In this document: positions 17,602 through 25,438 of the stretch, piece by piece
How positions within the stretch are numbered: the stretch's first letter is position 1
Layout of the letters: every line of letters starts with the position of its first letter
Assembly (NCBI RefSeq): GCF_024198175.1
Contig: NZ_JAJVKV010000002.1
Coordinates: 806,001 to 870,000 of the forward strand
Length of the DNA: 64,000 nt
From: Pyxidicoccus xibeiensis
GTDB taxonomy: Bacteria; Myxococcota; Myxococcia; Myxococcales; Myxococcaceae
Reading direction: 5' to 3'
The notes under the pieces: model-generated
Told to the model about the DNA's origin: nothing
Databases searched by the model: none
What the model saw: only the letters and a program-made list of their open reading frames with translations
Made by a program: the position numbers and the translations under genes

Positions 17602-20262
17602 TCACTCTCCGCGCAGCGTCACCGCCGGGTCCACCCGCATGGCCCGGCGCGCGGGGATGAGGCATGCGAGCAGCGCCACGGCGAGCAGCAGCGCCGTCAC
17701 CGCGCCGAACGTCAGCGGGTCATGCGGTGCCACGCCGTAGAGGATGCTGCCCATGACCCGTGACAGCCCGAGCGCTCCGACCGCGCCCATCGCGACGCCA
17801 GCGCCGGCCAGGGCCATGCCGCTCTTGAGCACCAGGCGCAGCACGTCCGCCGGCTGCGCCCCGAGCGCCAGCCTCACACCCAGCTCCCGCTGCCGCTGGC
17901 TCACCGTGTACGCCAGCACGCCGTAGATGCCCACCGCCGCCAGGGCCAGCCCGAGCACCGCGAACAGGCCCAGCATCATGGCCAGCAGCCGGGGACGCGT
18001 CACCGCCTCCGCCGTCACCTGCTCCAGCGTGGTGATGCGGCTGATGGTCTGGCTGGGGTCCACGGACCAGATGGCCTGCCGCGCGGAGGCGGCCAGGGGT
18101 AGCAGCGCACCCTGGCCACGCACCACCAGGTTCATGGCACCCCGGGGAGACTGCTGGAGGTGCAGGTAGGCCAGCGGCGGCACCGGCTCGGCCAGCCCGG
18201 CCTGCCGCACGTCACCCACCATGCCGACGATGGTGAGCTCCGTGGTTCCAAGCTTGATGCTCTTCCCCACCACGTCCTCGCCCGGGAAGAAGCGCCGGGC
18301 GAAGGTCTGGTTCACCACCAGCACCAGGGGCGTGTCCTGCGTGTCCGTGGGCTCGTGGACCCGGCCGCCCAGCAGCGGAATGCCCAACGTGCGGAAGTAA
18401 TCGGTGCTCACGTGCATCATCGACATGTGCGGCGGGTTGGCCTCGTCCTCGGGATGGTCCGGACGACTGAAGCCCAGGTCCTCGCCCACGTTCTCCAGCG
18501 GCAGGGTCTTCACCATGGCCGCGGACTCGACGCCCGGCAGGGCGCGGACCTGCTCCAGCACCTCGGCCAGGTACTCCCGGAGCCGCTCCCGCTTCGGGGG
18601 CGGGACGGAGAAGCTCACCACCGCGGCGCCCTCCGCGCGGAAGCCCGGGTCTTCCGACAGCATGCTCGCGAGGCTGCGCGTGGCCAGGCCCGCGCCCGTG
18701 GCCAGCACCACCGCGATGGCCACCTCGGCGACGACCAGCAGGCCGCGCAGCCGCGCCCCTCGACCGCCCACCGTGCCGCGCCCGCCCGCCTTGAGCACGG
18801 CCTCCAACTGCGTGGTGCTCGCGCGTAGGGCGGGGAGCAGCCCGAAGAGCAGCCCCGTGAGCACCGTGGCCGCCGCCGCGAAGGCCAGCACCTCGCCGTC
18901 CACCTGCACCTCGCGCAGCCGGGGGAGCTGCTTCAGGGACAGGCCCACCAGCGCCTCCGTGCCCCAGACCGCCAGCGCCACGCCGAGCCCCCCGCCGAGG
19001 CCCGCGAGCACCAGGCTCTCGGTGAGCAGCTGGCGCACCAGCCGTCCCGGTCCCGCGCCCAGCGCCGCGCGCACCGCCAGCTCCCTGTCCCGCAGGGTGG
19101 CCCGGGCGAGCTGCAGGTTGGCGACGTTGGCGCAGGCGATGAGCAGCAGGAAGCCCACTGCGCCCAGCACCACGAGCAGGGCCGTGCGCACGTCGCCGGT
19201 GATGGCCTCGTGCAGGGGCAGGACGGTGATGGCGCCGTACTGGGCGTTGCTCTCCGGGTAGGCCTCGGCGAGCTGCCGGGCGATTCCGCCCAGCTCCAGC
19301 CGCGCCGCCTCCACCGTGACGCCGGGCTTCAGGCGGCCCACCGCGTTGAGGAAGCGATTGAAGCGGGTGCGCGGGATGCTGCGCTCGTTGATGCGCGACA
19401 GCGGCAGCCACACGTCCATCTTCTCGGAGGGGAAGGTGAAGGAGGGCGGCATGACGCCCACCACCGTGTGGGGCTCGCCGTCCAGCGTGAGGGTGCGTCC
19501 CACCAGTGACGGGTCCGCGCCGAACCTCCGCGTCCACGCCTCGTGGCTCACCACCACCACGGCATCGTGGCCGGCCTGGTGCTCCTCCGACAGCATGGCG
19601 CGGCCGAGCTGCGGCGCCATCCCGAGCGTCGAGAAGAAGCCGTCCGTCACGTAGGTGGCCGACAGCTCCTCCGGATCCCCGAGGCCGCTCAGGTCCACGC
19701 CCGACATGTTCTCGACGTGCCACCACGCGCCGATGTCCGAGAACGACTGCTGCCGGGCCTTCCAGTCGTCCAGGTCATTCTGGGAGAGGGAGACGCGGGG
19801 CGAGCTCAGCGCGGGGCTCGCCTGCCACAACCGCATCACGCGCTCCGGGGCGGGGAAGGGGAGCGGCTTGAGCAGCACGCCGCGCACCACGCTGAAGAGG
19901 GCGGTGGTGGAGCCGATGCCCAGCGCCAGCGTGAGGATGGCCACCAGGGCGAAGGCGGGTGCCTTGCGCAGCGTGCGCAGGGCGTACCGGAGGTCCTGCG
20001 CCAGCGCGTCGAGGAACAGGCTTCGCTTCATCTCCGCCGCCCTTTCATGGCCCAGGCGCACGCACTCGGCGCGCACGCGCTCCACGTCGCCGAACTCGCG
20101 CTGCGCTGTCTCTCGCGCCTCGGCGGGGGACAGGCCCTCGCGCTGGAGCTTCTCCGCGCGCAGCTCGAGGTGGAACCGCAGCTCGTCATCCACGTCCTGC
20201 TCCACCGCGCGCGGGCGCACGGCGAGCTTGAGCAGGCGCTTGAAGCCAGGAGGCAGTCGCAT
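17602..20262 (-). CDS. ADOP-type permease (FtsX/MacB-like, duplicated)
   Basis: An 886-residue membrane protein, twice the length of a normal FtsX/MacB permease, matching the acidobacterial duplicated orphan permease family. It begins at the ATG at 20262 with a short cytoplasmic region typical of ADOP (RFHLELRAEKLQREGLSPAEA...). Two FtsX units each have about four membrane segments; the first segment AFALVAILTLALGIGSTTALFSVVRGV and the later GAVGFLLLIACANVANLQLARA are characteristic, as is the LLVVAEVAIAVVLATGAGLA block. These proteins have no ATPase gene next to them and are thought to act with separate partners or alone. The PadR repressor gene lies 8 bases upstream. Confidence 0.9.
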   Translation of the reverse strand: MRLPPGFKRLLKLAVRPRAVEQDVDDELRFHLELRAEKLQREGLSPAEARETAQREFGDVERVRAECVRLGHERAAEMKRSLFLDALAQDLRYALRTLRKAPAFALVAILTLALGIGSTTALFSVVRGVLLKPLPFPAPERVMRLWQASPALSSPRVSLSQNDLDDWKARQQSFSDIGAWWHVENMSGVDLSGLGDPEELSATYVTDGFFSTLGMAPQLGRAMLSEEHQAGHDAVVVVSHEAWTRRFGADPSLVGRTLTLDGEPHTVVGVMPPSFTFPSEKMDVWLPLSRINERSIPRTRFNRFLNAVGRLKPGVTVEAARLELGGIARQLAEAYPESNAQYGAITVLPLHEAITGDVRTALLVVLGAVGFLLLIACANVANLQLARATLRDRELAVRAALGAGPGRLVRQLLTESLVLAGLGGGLGVALAVWGTEALVGLSLKQLPRLREVQVDGEVLAFAAAATVLTGLLFGLLPALRASTTQLEAVLKAGGRGTVGGRGARLRGLLVVAEVAIAVVLATGAGLATRSLASMLSEDPGFRAEGAAVVSFSVPPPKRERLREYLAEVLEQVRALPGVESAAMVKTLPLENVGEDLGFSRPDHPEDEANPPHMSMMHVSTDYFRTLGIPLLGGRVHEPTDTQDTPLVLVVNQTFARRFFPGEDVVGKSIKLGTTELTIVGMVGDVRQAGLAEPVPPLAYLHLQQSPRGAMNLVVRGQGALLPLAASARQAIWSVDPSQTISRITTLEQVTAEAVTRPRLLAMMLGLFAVLGLALAAVGIYGVLAYTVSQRQRELGVRLALGAQPADVLRLVLKSGMALAGAGVAMGAVGALGLSRVMGSILYGVAPHDPLTFGAVTALLLAVALLACLIPARRAMRVDPAVTLRGE

Positions 20263-20270
20263 GGGGTGCC

Positions 20271-20603
20271 TCAGGCGGCCTCGAGGATGCGCGAGACGGC
20301 GGCCGCGTAGCGCGTCCACGTCTGGGCCTCGGCGCGCAGGTGGGCGCGGCCGGCGGAGGTGAGCTTGTAGAACTTTGCCCGCCGGTTGTTCTCCGACAGG
20401 CCCCACTCCGCCTCCAGCAGGCCGCGCTTCTCCAGCCGGTGGAGTGCCGGGTAGAGCGCGCCTTCCTCCACCTTGAGCACCTGGCCGCTGCGCTCGCCGA
20501 TGGCCTCCGCCACCGCGTAGCCGTGCAGCGCGCCCCACGACAGGCTCTTCAGGATGAGCACGTCCAGCGTGCCCTGCACCAGCTCCAGCGACGTGTCCGC
20601 CAT
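20271..20603 (-). CDS. PadR family transcriptional repressor
   Basis: A 110-residue winged-helix regulator (LVQGTLDVLILKSLSWGALHGYAVAEAI at 8-35, then LKVEEGALYPALHRLEKRGLLEAEWGLSENNRRAKFY). These are the PadR/PF03551 signatures, including G-x-L-Y-P-x-L-x-x-L-E. PadR proteins bind dyad operators and respond to phenolic or lipophilic compounds or to unknown signals; in ADOP loci they usually control the adjacent permease. The start is the ATG at 20603. An inverted repeat with arms TTAGGGGA and TCCCCTAA lies just upstream and is a candidate operator. Confidence 0.93.
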   Translation of the reverse strand: MADTSLELVQGTLDVLILKSLSWGALHGYAVAEAIGERSGQVLKVEEGALYPALHRLEKRGLLEAEWGLSENNRRAKFYKLTSAGRAHLRAEAQTWTRYAAAVSRILEAA

Positions 20604-20627
20604 GCGTCCGGCTCTCCCCTCAACGCT

Positions 20628-20656
20628 TTAGGGGAGAGTCCCCCGCCTTCCCCTAA
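20628..20656. promoter_or_regulatory. Candidate PadR operator
   Basis: TTAGGGGA (20628-20635) and TCCCCTAA (20649-20656) are perfect 8-base inverted arms 13 bases apart, flanked by a second outer pair CTCCCC (20614-20619) and GGGGAG (20665-20670). The site lies 25 bases upstream of the padR-like start codon. Autoregulation by PadR of the padR-ADOP operon is inferred from position. Confidence 0.45.
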
Positions 20657-20747
20657 GGTGTCAAGGGGAGGGCGGCTGGGGGATGAGGACGTAGTACTGC
20701 TCGAGCGTGCCCGTCCTGCCCCACCCATTTCGGTCTATGTCGAGGGC

Positions 20748-21347
20748 ATGGCCACTCCGGAGCGTGTGAACGAGCCCTTCCTGGATGCCGTGGCAGTGCT
20801 GCGGCGCTGGGGCTTCACCCAGGACACGGAGCCGTTCCTGGGACGATGGAAGGGCCGTCAGCCGTGGGGCATCCCCGGGCCGCTCTACGTCGCCGAAGAC
20901 GACGCCTGTGGAACGGGGCCCGAGGCGGCTCCGAACAACGTGTACCTCCACGACGCCCAGGGCGAGTTCATCTTCCGCCAGGCCTCCACGGAGTACGAGC
21001 TGCGACAGCTCGTCGACGCCGCGGAGCTCAACGTGGTGTCGCAATACGCCTTCGATGGAAACGAGTACTGGACACCTTCCCTCGTGGCTTCGTGGTGGGG
21101 GGCCATCCAGCCCGGCTACCAGCAGCTCCGCGAGACGGTCGCCGAGTACGACAAGGCGCTGCGGCGGCTCGGAGGCCGGTCGCGGAGTGAGCTCGATGCC
21201 GAGTGGCAGCAGCAGCAGCGGCACGTGCCCACCGTCGCGACGAGGCGATGGCTGGACTACCTGGAGCACGGAGCCGAGGAGTACCTGCTGCGCTACATCG
21301 CCTTCCTGGAGACCGGGCGTGTGCCTGCTCTGGATGACAGGGATTGA
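20748..21347 (+). CDS. Hypothetical protein
   Basis: A 199-residue soluble protein starting at the ATG at 20748 (MATPERVNEPFLDAVAVLRRWG). The long upstream extension is antisense to the PadR gene and not coding. Visible elements are an aromatic-rich, acidic N-terminal half with W-x-x-x-Q-P motifs and a helical second half (QQLRETVAEYDKALRRLGGRSRSELDAEW). There are no membrane segments and no known catalytic motif. It sits alone between the divergent PadR gene and the spermidine-synthase-like gene. No family was recognised. Confidence 0.6.
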   Translation: MATPERVNEPFLDAVAVLRRWGFTQDTEPFLGRWKGRQPWGIPGPLYVAEDDACGTGPEAAPNNVYLHDAQGEFIFRQASTEYELRQLVDAAELNVVSQYAFDGNEYWTPSLVASWWGAIQPGYQQLRETVAEYDKALRRLGGRSRSELDAEWQQQQRHVPTVATRRWLDYLEHGAEEYLLRYIAFLETGRVPALDDRD

Positions 21348-21434
21348 GGCCCCGCTGTCCCTGGGCCCGCCGAGGCTGCTCCCTTGTGGACGGGCATCCT
21401 CCCAGTCGCTGATCCGGGCTAGGGTGGGGCGCAC

Positions 21435-23855
21435 ATGAGCACTTCGCCCGCTCCCCTCACGCGTGCCCCCCTCGCCGCGGCCCTCGTTGCATCCGCACTG
21501 CTGGCGCAGGAGATCCTCATCGCGCGGCTGCTGTCGGTGACGACGTGGTACTCGCTGGGCTACCTGGCGCTGACGCTGGGGCTGCTGGGGATGAGCGCGG
21601 GCGCGCTGGCCGTGCACCTGTGGCCGCGAGGCTTCTCGCCAGAGCGGCTGTCTTCCTCCGTCACCGCGGCGCTGGCCCTGGCCTCGCTGCTGATCTGTGT
21701 CGTGACGGCGGCGCTCGTCCATGTGCCCATCGTGCTGGACCTGACGCGCCTGTCCGAGACGCTCGTCAGTCTGCTGCGCCTCTCGGTCGGCATCGCGCTG
21801 CCCTTTGCGGCGGAGGGCGCGGCGCTGGCGGCGCTGCTCACCCGCGCGCAGCGGCCCGGGCTCGTCTATGGCGCGGACCTCGCGGGCTCCGCCGCCGGTG
21901 CGCTGCTGGCCGCGCCGGCCCTGGCGTACCTCGGTGCCCCGCGCGCGCTCGCAGCCACGGCCCTGCTTCCCCTGCTGGCCATGCTCGCGCTGGCAAGCTC
22001 CCGCAGGGGCAGGCTCCAGGCCGGGGTGATGGCGCTGCTGGTCCTCCCGCTCGTGCTCTCTCCGGGGGCGCTGGCGCTGCGCCACTCCAAGGTGCCGCCG
22101 CCCGACTCCGGCCCGGCCGCCGCCGAGGGGTGGAACTCCATCTCCCACGTCCGGGCCAGCCGCTTCCACCGCGTCCCGCCCATCTACTGGGCCGCGCTCC
22201 AGGACGCGCCCGCCGCGCCCGTGCCCCAGGCGTTCCTGGTCATCGACGGCGAGGCGGGCACCGCGAGCCCCGCCTTCACGCAGCTTCGTCCCGAGCTGGA
22301 CTACCTGCGCTTCGACCTCACCAGCGCGGCGCACTGGCTGCGTCCCACGGGCGACGTGCTGGTCATCGGCGTTGGCGGAGGGCGCGACGTCGCCACCGCG
22401 CTGCTCTACGACCACCCGTCCGTCGTCGGCGTGGAGGTCAACCCGCTCATCCTGGACATGGTGCGCGGCCCGCTGGGGAAGTACTCACCGCTGGCCACAC
22501 AGCCTGGCGTGGAGCTGCACGCGGAGGACGGGCGCTCGTGGCTGGCCCGGAGCCCGGGGCGCTTCGAGGTCATCATGGCCTCGCTCGTCGACACGTGGGC
22601 GTCGACGGGCATGGGCGCGATGACGCTGACGGAGAACTCGCTCTACACGCGCGAGGCGTGGCGGCTCTTCCTGGAGAAGCTCCAGCCGGAGGGCCTGGTC
22701 AGCTTCTCGCGCTGGTACGACCCCGAGCGCCCGCTGGAGGTGGCCCGCCTGGTGTCCCTGGCCGCGTCGGCGCTGAGGGACCGGGGCGTGGAGGACCCGT
22801 CGCGCCACATGCTGCTCGTGGCGCGCGAGTCGCTGGCCAACCTGCTCGTCAGTCCCTCGCCGCTGCGGCCCGAGGACCTCGCGGTGATGCGCGAGCGTGC
22901 GCGCTCGGGAGGCCTGAGCCTGCTGCTGGCGCCCGGCGAGCCTCCCGCTTCGGAATGGCTGGCGGCCGTGGCCCTGGCGAAGGACGACGCGAAGGTGGAG
23001 GCGCTGTCCCGGGAGGCGGGCATCGACCTGACGGCGTCCACGGACGACCGGCCCTACTTCTTCCTCCAGGTTCCGCTGTCCGCATGGCTGTCTCCGGGAC
23101 GCATCCAGTCGCTGCTGGGAGAGGGCGGCGGAGGCATGCTGCGTGGCAACGTGGTCGCGGTGGGCGCGGTGGCGCTCGCGTTCATCACGGCGGCGATACT
23201 GGCGGCGCTCTGGATTCTCCCACCGCTGTGGCGGCGCAAGGGCACGCTGGCGCCGCTGTCGCCCGCGGGCCGGTGGATGGTGCCCGCGTGGTTCGCGGCG
23301 CTGGGCGCGGGGTTCATGCTCTTCGAGATTGCCACCGCGCAGCGGCTGCACCTGTTGCTCGGGGACCCCACCTGGGCGCTGGCGCTGACGCTCGCACCGC
23401 TCACGCTGGCGGCGGGGCTGGGCGCCACGTTGTCCGAGCGCCTGGACCCCACGTCGGGAAAGACCTTGCGGCTGCTGCCGGGGCTGGCCGCGCTGGTCAT
23501 CGGCCTTTGGGCGCTGGTGCCTCCCGCGGCCATCTCCGCGGTGCTGGCCCGTCCGTTCCTGGAGCGCGCCCTGGTGTGCGTGCTGGTGGCGGGCCTGCCG
23601 GGCATCGTGCTCGGGTTCCTCTTCCCGCTGGGGCTGCGTCGGGTGCTGGCGCTGGCTCCTGAAGCTGCCGCGTGGTGCTGGGGCGTCAACGGCGTGATGT
23701 CCGTCGTGGGCTCGGGGGCCGCGGTCTTCCTCTCGGTGTCCTCGGGCATCCGCGTGACGCTGGTGTGCGCGGCGGCCGTGTACGGACTGCTGGCCGTGGC
23801 GGCGCCGGTGATGGCCCGCCTCGTGCCCCCATCGGTCCCTCGCGAGCAGCCATGA
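21435..23855 (+). CDS. Membrane-embedded spermidine-synthase-like protein
   Basis: An 806-residue protein with three parts: an N-terminal block of about six membrane segments (ALVASALLAQEILIARLL, YLALTLGLLGMSAGAL and so on, residues 10-220), a soluble Rossmann domain from about residue 300, and a C-terminal block of about six segments. The soluble domain has the SAM-binding loop VLVIGVGGGRDVATALL and acidic VGVEVNP typical of polyamine aminopropyltransferases. Such MFS-like fusions of spermidine synthase are widespread in environmental bacteria, and the substrate is unknown. Its stop overlaps the next gene's ATG by four bases, so it is coupled to the mannosyltransferase. Confidence 0.85.
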   Translation: MSTSPAPLTRAPLAAALVASALLAQEILIARLLSVTTWYSLGYLALTLGLLGMSAGALAVHLWPRGFSPERLSSSVTAALALASLLICVVTAALVHVPIVLDLTRLSETLVSLLRLSVGIALPFAAEGAALAALLTRAQRPGLVYGADLAGSAAGALLAAPALAYLGAPRALAATALLPLLAMLALASSRRGRLQAGVMALLVLPLVLSPGALALRHSKVPPPDSGPAAAEGWNSISHVRASRFHRVPPIYWAALQDAPAAPVPQAFLVIDGEAGTASPAFTQLRPELDYLRFDLTSAAHWLRPTGDVLVIGVGGGRDVATALLYDHPSVVGVEVNPLILDMVRGPLGKYSPLATQPGVELHAEDGRSWLARSPGRFEVIMASLVDTWASTGMGAMTLTENSLYTREAWRLFLEKLQPEGLVSFSRWYDPERPLEVARLVSLAASALRDRGVEDPSRHMLLVARESLANLLVSPSPLRPEDLAVMRERARSGGLSLLLAPGEPPASEWLAAVALAKDDAKVEALSREAGIDLTASTDDRPYFFLQVPLSAWLSPGRIQSLLGEGGGGMLRGNVVAVGAVALAFITAAILAALWILPPLWRRKGTLAPLSPAGRWMVPAWFAALGAGFMLFEIATAQRLHLLLGDPTWALALTLAPLTLAAGLGATLSERLDPTSGKTLRLLPGLAALVIGLWALVPPAAISAVLARPFLERALVCVLVAGLPGIVLGFLFPLGLRRVLALAPEAAAWCWGVNGVMSVVGSGAAVFLSVSSGIRVTLVCAAAVYGLLAVAAPVMARLVPPSVPREQP

Positions 23856-24943
23856 ACCGACTGCGCTGGGCCGCCTTCCCCCTGGCGGTGTTCGTCTTCA
23901 CGCGCGTGGCGCTGCTCGCGTTCACCAGCGTGTCGCTGCGCGTGGACCCGCGGCTCCACTTCGAGGGCCCTGCGTTGCTGGACGTGCCCTCGCTGGGCGG
24001 CCTGTGCCGGTGGGACTGCCTGTACTACGCGAACATCGCGCTGCACGGGTACCGCGAGCTGTTCTGGACGAACTTCTTCCCGCTCTTCCCGCTGCTGGGG
24101 AAGGGGCTGGCGCTGCTCACGGGCCTGTCCATGCCGCATGCCCTCGTGGTGGTGGCGAACCTCGCGGGGCTGGGCGCGCTGGTGGCGGTGTACCGCGTGT
24201 TCCTCGAGCTGGATGGCGAGGAGGTGGCGCGGTCAGCGCTGCTGCTGTTCGCCGCGTTCCCGTTCGCCTTCTTCCAGGCGGCCGGCTACCCCGAGTCCCT
24301 CATGGTGCTCACCAGCGCGGGGGCGATGCTGCTCGCGCTGCGCGGGCGGCACGTGGCGGCGGGCGCGGTGCTGGGGCTGGGCGTGCTCGCTCGGCACCTC
24401 ACGATTGTCGCGGGCCTGTCGCTGCTGGCCGCGCAGGTGCGGGAGCGCGGTGCTGCTCCCCGGCGTTTCTTGTCGAGTCTCGCCGTGCTCGGACTGGCGC
24501 TGCCCTTCGTGTTCGTGGGGCTCTACATGCTCTACCTGGGGCAGACGCGCGGAGAGCCTCTCGCGTGGTGGACGCACCGCGAGGAGGGCTGGGGGAAGTT
24601 CGCCTGGGCCGGACTGGGAGACCTCGGTCGAGGTGGCGCGCTGCCGCTGGAGGTCCACCTCTACGTGCTGTTCTCACTGGTGCCCGGCGTGGGTGCGGTG
24701 CTGCTGCTCCGGCAGGCGCGGTGGCGCGTGCTGGCGCCCTTCGCGCTCGGGCTCATGCTGACCATCTGGACGGTGGGGCTGGCGGGCCTCGGCCGCTACG
24801 CGGCGTCATGCTGGCCCGCGTTCCTTCCGCTCGGGGCATGGGCGGCCCGGCGCCCTGGAGTGCTGATGCCCGCTGTGCTCGCGGGCGCGCTCCTCCAGGG
24901 GCTGTTCCTGTACCTCTACGCGCATTGGTACAACATCAACTGA
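23852..24943 (+). CDS. PIG-V-like mannosyltransferase family membrane protein
   Basis: A 363-residue polytopic protein from the ATG at 23852. The pattern L-C-R-W-D-C-L-Y-Y-A-N-I-A-L-H-G-Y followed by TNFFPLFPLLGKGLALLT near residues 50-85 matches the PIG-V (GPI mannosyltransferase II) family: an acidic residue in an exposed loop after the first membrane segment, then F-F-P-L-x-P. About ten hydrophobic segments are present. The enzyme would transfer a mannose from a lipid-linked donor on the periplasmic side. No GPI anchor is expected in bacteria, so the acceptor is unknown. It is coupled to the upstream gene by ATGA overlap. Confidence 0.8.
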   Translation: MNRLRWAAFPLAVFVFTRVALLAFTSVSLRVDPRLHFEGPALLDVPSLGGLCRWDCLYYANIALHGYRELFWTNFFPLFPLLGKGLALLTGLSMPHALVVVANLAGLGALVAVYRVFLELDGEEVARSALLLFAAFPFAFFQAAGYPESLMVLTSAGAMLLALRGRHVAAGAVLGLGVLARHLTIVAGLSLLAAQVRERGAAPRRFLSSLAVLGLALPFVFVGLYMLYLGQTRGEPLAWWTHREEGWGKFAWAGLGDLGRGGALPLEVHLYVLFSLVPGVGAVLLLRQARWRVLAPFALGLMLTIWTVGLAGLGRYAASCWPAFLPLGAWAARRPGVLMPAVLAGALLQGLFLYLYAHWYNIN

Positions 24944-24953
24944 CGGTGCCGCG

Positions 24954-25263
24954 TCAGGGGATTCCCGTGTTGTCCACCAGCACCGCGCTGGAGCTGGGCA
25001 CCGTGACGTTGCCCTCGATGACGGACAGCGGTCCCCGCGTCGGAGACTACGCGCCGAACGGGCAGGTCTTCCGCCTGGAACTCCACGTCCGCGCGTTCGC
25101 TGCCTGTGACCACCGACGTGGTGGAGGCCTGGTTGATGACCGGGTTGACCAGCACCACCGCGCTCGTCACCTCACCGAAGCGCCCCGGAGACGGTGGCGG
25201 CTCGTCCTCTCCGCAGCCCACCAGGGTGAGCGCCACCAGCACTGCCGCTGACCATCGAGTCAT
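24954..25263 (-). pseudogene. Frameshifted lipoprotein gene
   Basis: From the ATG at 25263 the first frame reads MTRWSAAVLVALTLVGCGED, a clear signal peptide with lipobox and cysteine, and continues FGEVTSAVVLVNPVINQAST. After about position 25050 this frame turns arginine/glutamine-rich, whereas a second frame (offset by one) reads ...GPLSVIEGNVTVPSSSAVLV and DNTGIP before a TGA at 24956-24954. Both pieces look like one gene with the same V-x-V-P/S beta-strand style, so a frameshift near 25030-25070 is likely. A sequencing error could give the same picture. The unbroken protein would be a small exported lipoprotein. Confidence 0.5.
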
Positions 25264-25438
25264 GATGAAACCTCCGGCGGAAGACCGGCAGGGGGCGCCA
25301 ATGGCCACGGCGTTCAGCTGCCTCCCCCCCGTGGGCCCACGTGCCTACAGCCCTGCAGGCGGACTCCAGCGAGTCGGTGCAGAGGGTGGCGGAAGCTCCC
25401 TTCCGCGGGCTCGGCCTGGACTCGCGATGGCCTCGAGC

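Noticed and set aside
20661..22415. 584-codon minus-strand frame
   Set aside because: It runs opposite the spermidine-synthase-like gene and is composed of Arg/Gly/Gln repeats.
25330..25341. 12-base palindrome CGTGGGCCCACG between the broken lipoprotein and the kinase
   Set aside because: Short G+C-rich palindromes are expected by chance here; no partner site or gene start is near.
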